From the NCBI RefSeq assembly GCF_009861525.1, contig NZ_WVHL01000005.1, positions 806,001-870,000 of the forward strand: a stretch of DNA of 64,000 nucleotides, in the 5' to 3' direction. Every line of letters starts with the position of its first letter. Position 1 is the stretch's first letter. The position numbers were made by a program, and so were the translations under genes. This stretch comes from Pseudomonas sp. LD120. GTDB lineage: Bacteria; Pseudomonadota; Gammaproteobacteria; Pseudomonadales; Pseudomonadaceae. A model generated the notes under the pieces. That model was not told the DNA's origin and did not search any database. It saw nothing but the letters and a program-made list of their open reading frames with translations. Below are positions 53,765 to 61,849 of the stretch, piece after piece.

Positions 53765-54352
53765 TTAATTGGGTTTGCTCTCGGCCCATTTGTCGGGTGT
53801 CGAAGGTTGCCAGGTGTCCAGGGCATCCAGCAGGCTGGCCGGCGACTCACTCATTTGCAGCATGTCACGGTGCGGGGCGCGGACGAAGCCTTCAGCGACG
53901 ATATGGTCGAGAAATCCGCTGAGTTTTTCATAGAAGCCGTTCACCTCCAGCAGGCCCAGGGGCTTGTGGTGATAGCCCAACTGGCCCCAGGTCCAGACTT
54001 CGAACAGCTCTTCCAGGGTGCCCAAGCCGCCGGGCAGGGCAATGAAGGCGTCGCTGAGTTCAGCCATGCGCGCCTTGCGTGCATGCATGCCGTCCACCAC
54101 TTCCAGGCGGGTCAGGCCACTGTGGCCGATCTCTTTGTCTTTCAGGCTTTGCGGGATGATTCCGATGACTTCGCCGCCAGCGGCCAGGGCCGCGTCGGCA
54201 ACCACCCCCATCAGCCCCACCGCGCCGCCGCCATAGACCAGCGTCAGCTTGCGCTCGGCCAAGGCGCGGCCCAGGGCTTGGGCGGCTTCAAGGTAAAGTG
54301 GATTGGCGCCGGTGCTGGCGCCACAGAATACACAAACAGAGGTTAACGACAT
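53765..54352 (-). CDS. LOG-family nucleoside 5'-monophosphate phosphoribohydrolase
   Basis: A 195-aa lysine-decarboxylase-like fold protein that, by family, releases the base from cytokinin- or AMP-type nucleotides. Signature motifs are VCVFCGASTGANPLY, VYGGGAVGLMGVVADAAL, MHARKARM and the phosphate loop PGGLGTLEELFEVWTW. It is a complete, normal-length member. The bacterial substrate is unproven. Confidence 0.9.
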   Translation of the reverse strand: MSLTSVCVFCGASTGANPLYLEAAQALGRALAERKLTLVYGGGAVGLMGVVADAALAAGGEVIGIIPQSLKDKEIGHSGLTRLEVVDGMHARKARMAELSDAFIALPGGLGTLEELFEVWTWGQLGYHHKPLGLLEVNGFYEKLSGFLDHIVAEGFVRAPHRDMLQMSESPASLLDALDTWQPSTPDKWAESKPN

Positions 54353-54410
54353 GCCTTACTCCAAGGTCATTGATGGCCTCAGAGTAAAGGCTCGAAGGTC
54401 GGGCTCCAAG

Positions 54411-54439
54411 TATTAAACCTCGCGTTGCGGGGTTTAATA
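54411..54439. terminator. AT-rich palindromic hairpin
   Basis: TATTAAACC (54411-54419) pairs with GGTTTAATA (54431-54439), extended by CGC/GCG around a GTT loop. On the minus strand it overlaps the stop codon of the candidate 22-aa ORF and could end its transcript, though no long T-run follows. Confidence 0.5.
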
Positions 54440-54502
54440 AGTACCGCTGGCGCCACAGGCGTAGGCGGCGAGCAAGCTGCGAAACAGGCTGTTGAATGGC
54501 AT
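54434..54502 (-). CDS. Candidate small ORF (22 aa)
   Basis: Minus-strand ATG 54502 with a CGGAG site about 9 nt upstream codes a 22-residue peptide starting MPFNSLFRSLLAAYACGASG and ending TY-stop. A hydrophobic/amphipathic core and one Cys are seen. The stop lies inside a stable hairpin. This could be a real small membrane peptide, a leader, or chance. It is upstream of the LOG gene on the same strand and divergent from azu. Confidence 0.35.
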   Translation of the reverse strand: MPFNSLFRSLLAAYACGASGTY

Positions 54503-54609
54503 GGTGAGCGCTCCGAGAGGAAATGACGGACAGATTTTAGGGGCGCGCCCGGCACCTGGCTGTTTGATTGTCTCGATCGCTTCGATAGCAGAGAGTTGTC
54601 TACCGTTAT

Positions 54610-54623
54610 TTGATGCAAATCAT
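54610..54623 (+). promoter_or_regulatory. ANR/FNR-type box upstream of azurin
   Basis: TTGATGCAAATCAT matches the TTGAT-N4-ATCAA dyad at 9 of 10 defined positions. It is centred 87 nt before the azu start codon. Azurin in P. aeruginosa is known to be under ANR control in low oxygen, so a similar role is likely. Confidence 0.65.
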
Positions 54624-54703
54624 AGGCAGTTGGGAGATATTCAGGCAGTCTTCGGTCCCATGGATTCAGATGGATTTTGTTAACCCTGCCTTGGAGATTC
54701 ACC

Positions 54704-55150
54704 ATGTTTGCCAAACTCGTTGCGGTATCCCTGTTGACGCTGGCCAGCAGCCAACTGATGGCCGCCGAATGCAAGGTCGATGTCGACTCTACCGATCAGA
54801 TGTCCTTTAGCACCAAGGAAATCACCATCGACAAGAGCTGCAAGACCTTCACCGTGAACTTGACCCACTCCGGCAGCCTGCCGAAGAACGTCATGGGCCA
54901 TAACTGGGTACTGAGCAAAACCGCGGACATGGCTGGCATCGCCACCGACGGCATGGCGGCCGGTCTCGACAAGAACTACCTGAAGGAAGGCGACACTCGC
55001 GTCATCGCCCACACCAAGATCATCGGTGCTGGCGAGAAAGATTCGGTGACCTTCGATGTGTCGAAACTGACCGCGGGAGAAAGCTACGAGTTCTTCTGCT
55101 CGTTCCCAGGCCACAACTCGATGATGAAAGGCGCTGTGGTCCTGAAGTAA
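54704..55150 (+). CDS. azu: Azurin
   Basis: Periplasmic blue copper electron carrier. The 148-aa precursor has a 20-residue signal peptide (cleavage before AECKVD), giving the standard 128-residue mature protein. Copper ligands are visible: Gly45-His46 in MGHNWV, Cys112 and His117 in FCSFPGHNSMM, and Met121. The Cys3-Cys26 disulfide pair is present. A GGAG site precedes ATG 54704, which is chosen over an in-frame ATG at 54677 because it restores a normal signal peptide. Confidence 0.97.
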   Translation: MFAKLVAVSLLTLASSQLMAAECKVDVDSTDQMSFSTKEITIDKSCKTFTVNLTHSGSLPKNVMGHNWVLSKTADMAGIATDGMAAGLDKNYLKEGDTRVIAHTKIIGAGEKDSVTFDVSKLTAGESYEFFCSFPGHNSMMKGAVVLK

Positions 55151-55174
55151 GCATCAGGTCCGGCGGCAACAAGA

Positions 55175-55198
55175 AAGCGCCCCGAGGGGCGCTTTTTT
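55175..55198 (+). terminator. Terminator after azu
   Basis: AAGCGCCC (55175-55182) and GGGCGCTT (55187-55194) with a CGAG loop, then a run of T to 55198. It lies 24 nt after the azu stop. Confidence 0.9.
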
Positions 55199-55223
55199 GT
55201 GCCTGAGGTTTCACCCTTTGGTC

Positions 55224-55299
55224 GGAGCGGGCTTGCCCGCGAACAGGCCTTTGAACCTTGTGCAGCATGGCCCGGCCGCTTCATCGGCAAGCCGGCTCC
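55224..55299. repeat. REP doublet between azu and nadE
   Basis: GGAGCGGGCTTGCCCGCGA (55224-55242) and the inverse form TCATCGGCAAGCCGGCTCC (55281-55299) flank about 38 nt. It lies between the convergent ends of azu and nadE. Confidence 0.75.
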
Positions 55300-55314
55300 A
55301 AGGGGCCTGGAGTA

Positions 55315-56142
55315 TCACGGGGCGAAGGGCATGACGCGTTTGTGGTGAGTCTTTTGGTAGGTGTCGCAGATGATCTTGAAGGCTTCCTCGCGCACTGGCT
55401 GGCCGTGCAGGAAGGCATCGATCTCGGTATAGGTAACGCCGTGTGAGGCTTCATCCGGTTTGCCCGGCGACAGGTCTTCGAGGTCGGCGGTGGGCACTTT
55501 CTCTACCAGGGATTCCGGAGCGCCGAAGTAGCGGGCAATCGAACGCACCTGATTTTTCACCAGGCCGCTCAGTGGCGCCAGGTCGCAGGCGCCATCACCG
55601 AACTTGGTGAAGAAACCCATCACCGCTTCGGCGGCGTGGTCGGTACCGATCACCAGGCCGTGGGCGGCGCCGGCGATGGTGTACTGGGCCACCATGCGCA
55701 TCCGCGCCTTGGTGTTGCCCAGGACGAAATCCCGCGACACCGCTTGCTGGCCCTCAAAGGCCGCCACTTCACTGGCCAGCGCCTTGACCGCCGGGCCGAT
55801 GTTTACCGTGTGACGCTCGTCGGGGTTGATGAAGTCCACCGAGGCTTGGGCGTCGATCTCGTCGAACTGGGTTTCATAGGGCAGGCGTACGGCAATGAAG
55901 CGGTAGCGCTGATCACCGCTGCGCTCGCGCAGTTCACGCATCGCCCGCTGGGCCAACAGGCCGGCGGTCAGCGAGTCGACGCCGCCGCTGATGCCCAGCA
56001 CCAGTGACTTGAGTCCGGAATTGACCAGGCAATCCTGGATAAAGGCGATGCGCCGGGCGACTTCCGCCTCCAGGTCGGTGTGGTCGATAAACGGTGCTTG
56101 GACCTTGAGCTGCTGCGCAATCTCAAGCTGTACGGCTTGCAT
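55315..56142 (-). CDS. nadE: Ammonia-dependent NAD(+) synthetase
   Basis: Converts nicotinic acid adenine dinucleotide to NAD with ATP and ammonia. The 275-aa protein is a typical short, ammonia-dependent form: PP-loop LGISGGVDSLTAGLLAQ, RMRMVAQYTIAG, GTDHAAEAVMGFFTKFGDGA and a C-terminal DLEDLSPGKPDE. It has no glutaminase domain. It starts 3 nt after pncB, so the two NAD-salvage genes are one operon. Confidence 0.96.
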   Translation of the reverse strand: MQAVQLEIAQQLKVQAPFIDHTDLEAEVARRIAFIQDCLVNSGLKSLVLGISGGVDSLTAGLLAQRAMRELRERSGDQRYRFIAVRLPYETQFDEIDAQASVDFINPDERHTVNIGPAVKALASEVAAFEGQQAVSRDFVLGNTKARMRMVAQYTIAGAAHGLVIGTDHAAEAVMGFFTKFGDGACDLAPLSGLVKNQVRSIARYFGAPESLVEKVPTADLEDLSPGKPDEASHGVTYTEIDAFLHGQPVREEAFKIICDTYQKTHHKRVMPFAP

Positions 56143-56145
56143 GAT

Positions 56146-57360
56146 TCACTCCTTGCCAGGTTGGGCTGGTACTTGGAAAACGTGGCGCAAGTAAGCGACG
56201 AAGTTCGGATCCTTGCAATGGGTCTTGCCCGCTTCATCGGAGATCTTGGCGACGGGCTGGCCATTGCAGGCGGTCATTTTAAGCACGATGCTCATCGGCT
56301 CGACACCGGGAATATCGCAGGTCAGGTTGGTGCCGATGCCGAAGCTGACGTTGATCCGGCCCCGCAGCGCTCGGAATATTTCCAGGGAGCGCGGCAGGGT
56401 GAGGCTGTCGGAGAACACCAGGGTCTTGCTCATCGGGTCGATGCCCAGTTTGTGGTAGTGGGCGATGGCTTTCTCCGCCCAGAGGATCGGGTCCCCGGAG
56501 TCGTGGCGCAGGCCGTCGAACAGCTTGGCGAAGAACAGATCGAAGTCACCGAGGAAGGCGTCGGTGGTGATGCAGTCGGTCAGGGCAATGCCCAGCAGGC
56601 CACGGTATTCGCGGACCCAGCAGTCGAGGGCGGCGATCTGGCTGTCGATCAGCCGTGGCCCTAGTTGCTGGTGGGCCATGATCCACTCGTGGGCCATGGT
56701 GCCCAGGGGTTTCATGTTCAGTTCGCGGGACAGGTGCACGTTGCTGGTGCCGACAAAACGACCGGGGAAATCGTGCTTGAGCACATTCACCACTTCCTCC
56801 TGGACCCGGTAGGAGAAGCGTCGGCGAGTGCCGAAGTCCGCCACTTGCAGTTCGGACAACTCTTCGCTGCTGGCGTTGGCGCTGAGCCAGTCGAATTTGC
56901 GATACAACTGCTCCCGGGCCTGCACCAGTTGGGTTTCACGATAGCGGTAGCGGTTGCGCACTTCGCTGATGATCGCCAGCATCGGCACTTCAAACAGGAT
57001 CACGTGCAGCCAGGGCCCGCGCAGGCGGATAAACAGTTCGCCATCCTGAATGCCGGTGTGCACGTAACGCAGGTTGAAGCGGAACAGCCCGAGAAAACGC
57101 AGGAAGTCTGGCTTGAGGAAGCGGATGCGTTCGAGAAAACCCAACTGGTCGGCGCTCAGGCTCAACTCCGCCAGGCGCTCGAACTGGTAGCGGATCTCTG
57201 CCAGGTACGGCTGCAGGTCCTCGCTGTTACGGCAACGAAACTCCCATTCCACCTCCACGTTGGGGTAGTTGTGCAGCACCGCCTGCATCATGGTCAGTTT
57301 GTAGAAGTCGGTGTCGAGCAGGTTCTGCACGATGCGATCGGCAAACACACTCTCGCTCAT
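56146..57360 (-). CDS. pncB: Nicotinate phosphoribosyltransferase
   Basis: First step of the Preiss-Handler route, nicotinate to nicotinate mononucleotide. The 404-aa protein has NLLDTDFYKLTMMQAVLH, FGTRRRFSY, the TSNVHLSRELNMKPLGTMAHEW region with the autophosphorylated His, and GLRHDSGDP. The start MSESVFADRI at 57360 is chosen because upstream in-frame codons run into the REP repeat. Confidence 0.95.
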   Translation of the reverse strand: MSESVFADRIVQNLLDTDFYKLTMMQAVLHNYPNVEVEWEFRCRNSEDLQPYLAEIRYQFERLAELSLSADQLGFLERIRFLKPDFLRFLGLFRFNLRYVHTGIQDGELFIRLRGPWLHVILFEVPMLAIISEVRNRYRYRETQLVQAREQLYRKFDWLSANASSEELSELQVADFGTRRRFSYRVQEEVVNVLKHDFPGRFVGTSNVHLSRELNMKPLGTMAHEWIMAHQQLGPRLIDSQIAALDCWVREYRGLLGIALTDCITTDAFLGDFDLFFAKLFDGLRHDSGDPILWAEKAIAHYHKLGIDPMSKTLVFSDSLTLPRSLEIFRALRGRINVSFGIGTNLTCDIPGVEPMSIVLKMTACNGQPVAKISDEAGKTHCKDPNFVAYLRHVFQVPAQPGKE

Positions 57361-57487
57361 AACGGGAATCTCCATGCTGGCCGCGACGGACAGCGGCGGC
57401 TTCAGCTCTTTCAATGAAGGCGCTAGTGGCGCATAGACGCCCGGCGCTTGCCAGTTTTTTTTCACGGCGGGTGATGGTCCGGCCCAG

Positions 57488-57562
57488 GGAGCGGGCTCGC
57501 CAGCAAACAAGCCCTTGAGCCTTGTACAAGGCTCAAGGGCTTGTTTGCCGGCAAGCCGGCTC
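57488..57562. repeat. REP doublet with a 44-bp perfect palindrome
   Basis: Two inverted REP arms (about 57488-57504 and 57547-57562) enclose a perfect palindrome of 44 bp at 57504-57547 (left half begins CAAACAAGCCCTTGAGCC). It lies directly after the minus-strand LysR stop and may serve as that gene's terminator structure. Confidence 0.85.
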
Positions 57563-58465
57563 TTACAGGAGGAGGGCGTCGTTGTGTTCGAGCATCCAGC
57601 GCACGAAGTCGCGGACCTTGGGCACTTCCGCTGAGTGTTCGGGGTAGGCCAGGTAGTAGGCGTCCTGGCTGGGCATGGCGTACTTCCAGGCGATCACCAG
57701 TTTGCCCTCGGCCAGTTCCTCTTCCACCAGGAAGCGTGGCAGCAGGGCCACGCCACAACCGACCTGGGCGGCGCGGATGCACATATAGAAGGTTTCGAAA
57801 CGCGGGCCGTGATAGCTGTGTTCGGTCTGGTAGCCCTGCTGATCGAACCATTCGTGCCAGCCTTGCGGGCGCGAGGCGTTCTGCAGCAGCACCAGATCGG
57901 TCAGTTGCCGTGGGTCGCTCAAGGGTTCGGCGGGCAGGCTGTCGGGGGCGCAGACTGCCACCAATTCTTCGCTGAACAGCTTCAGGCTCTCGGTGCCGGG
58001 GCGCGATCCCTGACCAAAGTAGAACGCCAGGTCGGCGTGGCCCTGAAGCAGTTCGTCCGGTTCCTGCTCGTTGCACAGGTCCAGGTGGATATGCGGATGG
58101 CGCAGGCGCCAGCCCTTGAGGCGCGGCACCAGCCAGCGGGCGCCGAAGGTGTAGGGCGTGGACACCCGCAGCACTTCGGTCTCGCCGCCGTAGGAGCGCA
58201 GGTAGTGGGTGGACATCTCCACCTGGGTGAGAATCTTGCGCACCTCCACCAAATACAGGTCACCGGCCGGGGTCAGTTGCAGGCGCCGGCGTACTCGGCG
58301 AAACAGCAGGTGTTGCAGCAGTTCTTCCAACTGCGCCACCTGCTTGCTCACCGCGCTCTGGGTCAGATTGAGCTCTTCGGCGGCGCGGGTGAAACTCAGG
58401 TGCCGGGTCACGGCCTCAAAGCACTGCAATGCAGTGATCGACGGCAGGTAGCGTTTGTTCAGCAT
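57563..58465 (-). CDS. LysR-family transcriptional regulator
   Basis: A 300-aa regulator with an N-terminal winged helix-turn-helix (ALQCFEAVTRHLSFTRAAEEL, TQSAVSKQVAQLEELL) of the GcvA-like type and a C-terminal effector domain. It is divergent from amaB, with 170 nt between the starts, so regulation of the pipecolate/lysine genes is likely. The co-inducer is unknown. Confidence 0.9.
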   Translation of the reverse strand: MLNKRYLPSITALQCFEAVTRHLSFTRAAEELNLTQSAVSKQVAQLEELLQHLLFRRVRRRLQLTPAGDLYLVEVRKILTQVEMSTHYLRSYGGETEVLRVSTPYTFGARWLVPRLKGWRLRHPHIHLDLCNEQEPDELLQGHADLAFYFGQGSRPGTESLKLFSEELVAVCAPDSLPAEPLSDPRQLTDLVLLQNASRPQGWHEWFDQQGYQTEHSYHGPRFETFYMCIRAAQVGCGVALLPRFLVEEELAEGKLVIAWKYAMPSQDAYYLAYPEHSAEVPKVRDFVRWMLEHNDALLL

Positions 58466-58635
58466 GGGGTGTCCTTGTTCTTATCGGTGCTGATGCCGGT
58501 TCAGCATGAATAAACGGAATGATATCTCGCTTAAAGGTCGTTTGTTGGCAAGTCTCAGGCCAGCTACAACTACAGGCCTTGATGGTCGTCACAGCGGCCT
58601 GGATTTTTCGCTTTTCACCTGTAAGGAGTGACCCC

Positions 58636-60126
58636 ATGGTTGCCGCATTGCTTGATCGTCTGGGTGTGAACCCAGCCTTGTACCAGTCGGGCTCCCAGCC
58701 TGTGCATTCGCCTATCGACGGCAGCAAGATCGCCTCGGTGAACTGGCAGGGCGCCGCTGAAGTGGAGCAGCAGGTCAGTCGCGCAGAGCATGCATTCGCC
58801 CTGTGGCGCAAAGTACCGGCGCCCCGTCGCGGCGAACTGGTACGGCAATTTGGCGAAGTGCTGCGTGAGCACAAGGCCGATCTGGGGGAACTGGTGTCCT
58901 GGGAAGCCGGCAAGATCACCCAGGAAGGCCTGGGGGAAGTGCAGGAAATGATCGACATCTGCGACTTCGCCGTCGGCCTGTCGCGCCAGCTCTACGGCCT
59001 GACCATCGCTTCCGAGCGTCCGGGCCACCACATGCGGGAAACCTGGCATCCCCTGGGCGTGGTGGGGGTGATCAGCGCTTTCAACTTCCCGGTGGCGGTC
59101 TGGGCCTGGAACACCGCCCTGGCGCTGGTCTGCGGCAACCCGGTGATCTGGAAGCCTTCGGAGAAGACCCCGCTCACCGCCTTGGCCTGCCAGGCCTTGC
59201 TGGAGCGCGTGCTGAAGAACTTCGAGGACGCCCCCGAGTACCTGAGCCAGGTGATCATCGGTGGCCGTGATGCTGGTGCGGCCTTGGTGGATGATCCGCG
59301 GGTGGCCCTGATCAGCGCCACCGGCAGTACCCGCATGGGCCGTGAAGTGGCGCCGAAAGTCGCCGCACGCTTTGCCCGCAGCATTCTTGAGCTGGGGGGC
59401 AACAACGCTATGATCCTCGGCCCGAGCGCCGACCTGGACATGGCGGTGCGCGCCATTTTGTTCAGTGCCGTCGGCACCGCCGGTCAGCGTTGCACCACCT
59501 TGCGTCGACTGATTGCCCACGAATCGGTGAAAGAGGACATCGTCACTCGTCTCAAGGCCGCCTATTCCAAGGTACGCATCGGCCACCCGCTGCAAGGCAA
59601 CCTGATCGGCCCGCTGATTGACCAGCACAGTTTCAACGCCATGCAGGATGCTCTGGAACAGGCCTTGAGCGAAGGCGGCCGGGTGTTCGGCGGCCAGCGC
59701 CAGTTGCAGGAGCAGTTCCCCAACGCTTATTACGTGTCGCCGGCGATCGTCGAAATGCCGGAGCAGAGTGATGTGGTGTGCAGCGAAACCTTCGCTCCGA
59801 TTCTCTACGTGATCGGCTACAACGATTTTGAAGAGGCCTTGCGCCTGAACAACGCTGTGCCGCAAGGCCTGTCGTCGTGCATCTTCACCACTGATGTCCG
59901 TGAGGCCGAGCAGTTCATGTCGGCGGTGGGCAGCGACTGCGGCATCGCCAACGTCAACATCGGCCCCAGTGGCGCGGAGATCGGCGGCGCCTTCGGTGGC
60001 GAGAAAGAAACCGGCGGCGGCCGTGAGTCCGGCTCCGACGCCTGGCGCGGCTACATGCGCCGTCAGACCAACACCGTCAACTACTCTCAGGAGCTGCCGC
60101 TGGCCCAGGGCATCACGTTCGACTGA
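58636..60126 (+). CDS. amaB: Piperideine-6-carboxylate / aminoadipate semialdehyde dehydrogenase
   Basis: Aldehyde dehydrogenase that oxidises the semialdehyde formed from L-pipecolate to 2-aminoadipate in lysine catabolism. The 496-aa protein belongs to the antiquitin (ALDH7) type: WHPLGVVGVISAFNFPVAVW, the active-site Glu in ILELGGNNAMI and the catalytic Cys in GTAGQRCTTLRRL. The ATG at 58636 has an AAGGAG site at 58622-58627. The adjacent amaA gene supports this role over other aldehydes. Confidence 0.9.
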   Translation: MVAALLDRLGVNPALYQSGSQPVHSPIDGSKIASVNWQGAAEVEQQVSRAEHAFALWRKVPAPRRGELVRQFGEVLREHKADLGELVSWEAGKITQEGLGEVQEMIDICDFAVGLSRQLYGLTIASERPGHHMRETWHPLGVVGVISAFNFPVAVWAWNTALALVCGNPVIWKPSEKTPLTALACQALLERVLKNFEDAPEYLSQVIIGGRDAGAALVDDPRVALISATGSTRMGREVAPKVAARFARSILELGGNNAMILGPSADLDMAVRAILFSAVGTAGQRCTTLRRLIAHESVKEDIVTRLKAAYSKVRIGHPLQGNLIGPLIDQHSFNAMQDALEQALSEGGRVFGGQRQLQEQFPNAYYVSPAIVEMPEQSDVVCSETFAPILYVIGYNDFEEALRLNNAVPQGLSSCIFTTDVREAEQFMSAVGSDCGIANVNIGPSGAEIGGAFGGEKETGGGRESGSDAWRGYMRRQTNTVNYSQELPLAQGITFD

Positions 60127-60204
60127 GTCCGTTGCGTGCGCTCGCTGGTCGGGCGCAGTGGGTGTTGGGGTGATCGGCAATCGGGTTGATTTCGGAGTCT
60201 GGCA

Positions 60205-61488
60205 ATGGCGTTACGTGAAGCGTGTCTATGGGAAGCACTGACTCCGCAGAGGCCTGACAACGCGCCGCTCAAGGGCGAGCAGACGGCGGATGTGTGCATC
60301 ATCGGTGCCGGTTTTACCGGGCTGTCGGCAGCGGTGCATCTGCTGGAGCAAGGCAAGCGGGTGTGTGTGGTCGAGGCCCATCGCGCCGGGCAAGGGGGTT
60401 CGGGGCGCAATGTCGGGCTGGTCAACGCCGGCATGTGGATCCCGCCGGACGAGATCGAAGCCGGTTTCGGCGAGCCGGTGGGCAGCCAGCTCAACCGTAT
60501 GCTTGGGGCGGCGCCGTCCCTGGTGTTCAGCCTAGTGGACAAGTACCGGATCGATTGCCAACTGCGCCGCGAAGGCACTTTGCACATGGCCCATAACGCC
60601 CGTGGCGAGGCCGACTTGCGCAGCCGCGAGCACCAATGGCGGCGGCGTGGCGCGCCGGTGGAACTGCTGACCGGCGCTGCTTGTGAAGCGGCCACAGGCA
60701 CCCGGAAGATCGCCGCAGCGTTGCTCGATCGCCGCGCTGGCACGCTCAATCCGATGGCTTACGTCAGCGGGTTGGCCAAGGCGGCGGCTGATTTGGGCGG
60801 CCGGCTGTTCGATCATTCCCCGGTCACCCGCCTGGAACGCCAGGGCCAACGCTGGTCAGTGCAGACCGACCAGGGTGCGGTGCTGGCCGAACAGGTGGTG
60901 ATCGCCTCCAATGCCTACACCGAAGGTGACTGGACCGAACTGCGACGTAACTTTTTCCCCGGTTACTACTATCAGGTGGCCTCGGCGCCCCTTACCGAGG
61001 AGGCCGCGCGGCGGATTCTTCCCGGTGGGCAGGGGTCTTGGGATACCCGGCAAGTGCTGAGCAGCATCCGCCGCGACGCCGATGGCCGTTTGCTGCTGGG
61101 CAGCCTGGGCAACGGCAATCAGAAACCCCAGTGGTTTCTCAAGGCCTGGGCCGATCGGGTGCAGCAGCATTACTTCCCCTACCTCAAACCGGTGCAATGG
61201 GAATGCACCTGGACCGGCTGCATCGCCTTCACCCCCGATCACTTGATGCGCCTGTTCGAGCCGGCGCCCGGTCTGGTGGCGGTGACCGGTTACAACGGCC
61301 GGGGCGTGACCACTGGAACCGTGGTGGGCAAGGCCTTCGCCGACTATCTGTGTAACGGCGATGCTCAGGCCCTGCCGATTCCTTTCGCCCCCATGCAGCC
61401 CGTGGCTGGCGTGGGCCTGCGCAGTTGCCTGTATGAAGCGGGCTTTTCCCTGTACCACGCCGGGCAGTGCCTGCGAGTGGTGATCTGA
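60205..61488 (+). CDS. amaA: L-pipecolate oxidase (FAD-dependent)
   Basis: FAD-dependent amine oxidase of the DAO/glycine oxidase family. The 427-aa protein has the dinucleotide-binding motif CIIGAGFTGLSAAVHLLEQG near residue 31, GGSGRNVGLVNAGMW, and a C-terminal GYNGRGVTTGT that contacts FAD. Placed 78 nt after amaB, it probably oxidises L-pipecolate to piperideine-6-carboxylate, the substrate branch of AmaB. The ribosome site before ATG 60205 is poor. Confidence 0.88.
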   Translation: MALREACLWEALTPQRPDNAPLKGEQTADVCIIGAGFTGLSAAVHLLEQGKRVCVVEAHRAGQGGSGRNVGLVNAGMWIPPDEIEAGFGEPVGSQLNRMLGAAPSLVFSLVDKYRIDCQLRREGTLHMAHNARGEADLRSREHQWRRRGAPVELLTGAACEAATGTRKIAAALLDRRAGTLNPMAYVSGLAKAAADLGGRLFDHSPVTRLERQGQRWSVQTDQGAVLAEQVVIASNAYTEGDWTELRRNFFPGYYYQVASAPLTEEAARRILPGGQGSWDTRQVLSSIRRDADGRLLLGSLGNGNQKPQWFLKAWADRVQQHYFPYLKPVQWECTWTGCIAFTPDHLMRLFEPAPGLVAVTGYNGRGVTTGTVVGKAFADYLCNGDAQALPIPFAPMQPVAGVGLRSCLYEAGFSLYHAGQCLRVVI

Positions 61489-61777
61489 GGAGGAAATAAA
61501 CAGCTAGAGACGACGCTTTTCGATGCAGCGACTAGCCTGTAGTGGTGCGGCTCGTAGCAGTTGCGCACCGTCAGTGTGCAGTTAGGTGACGCGAGCTGTT
61601 ACAGCGGGGTTGCACGTTGAATTGTGTCGCGGTTGCAATGATGGTACGCATGGGTTGCGCCCATTAAAAAGCAGGGTTTTACCTTCCGCGGTTTAGACGG
61701 TTGCACGCCCAATAAAAAAGGGCTCGAAACAGTCGAAATAACAATAAGACAGCGACTTTTTTCAGAATAAAAAACCA
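61489..61777. other. Intergenic region upstream of livJ
   Basis: No gene is seen. It contains a dyad TGCGCAC/GTGTGCA (about 61562-61580), which could be an activator site, and an AT-rich stretch from about 61666 to 61777 that could bind IHF. It precedes the sigma-54 promoter. Confidence 0.5.
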
Positions 61778-61794
61778 CTGGCACGGCGCTTGCT
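61778..61794 (+). promoter_or_regulatory. Sigma-54 (RpoN) promoter of livJ
   Basis: CTGGCACGGCGCTTGCT agrees with the sigma-54 consensus YTGGCACGrNNNTTGCW at every defined position. The GG (61780-61781) and GC (61792-61793) are 10 nt apart. Transcription would start near 61805, 45 nt before the livJ start codon. Confidence 0.88.
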
Positions 61795-61849
61795 CTGAGC
61801 ATTGAAGTGAAGTCGCAGTGCCAACTAAAAAACCTTGGAGCACCACCTC

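Noticed and set aside
58573..58601. Attenuator-like hairpin before amaB
   Set aside because: CAGGCC/GGCCTG pairs across a 17-nt loop and a short T-run follows, but the stem is only 6 bp and the position may be chance.
58615..60180. 521-aa minus-strand frame across amaB
   Set aside because: Antisense shadow of amaB; low-complexity His/Gly/Gln-rich composition and no domain.
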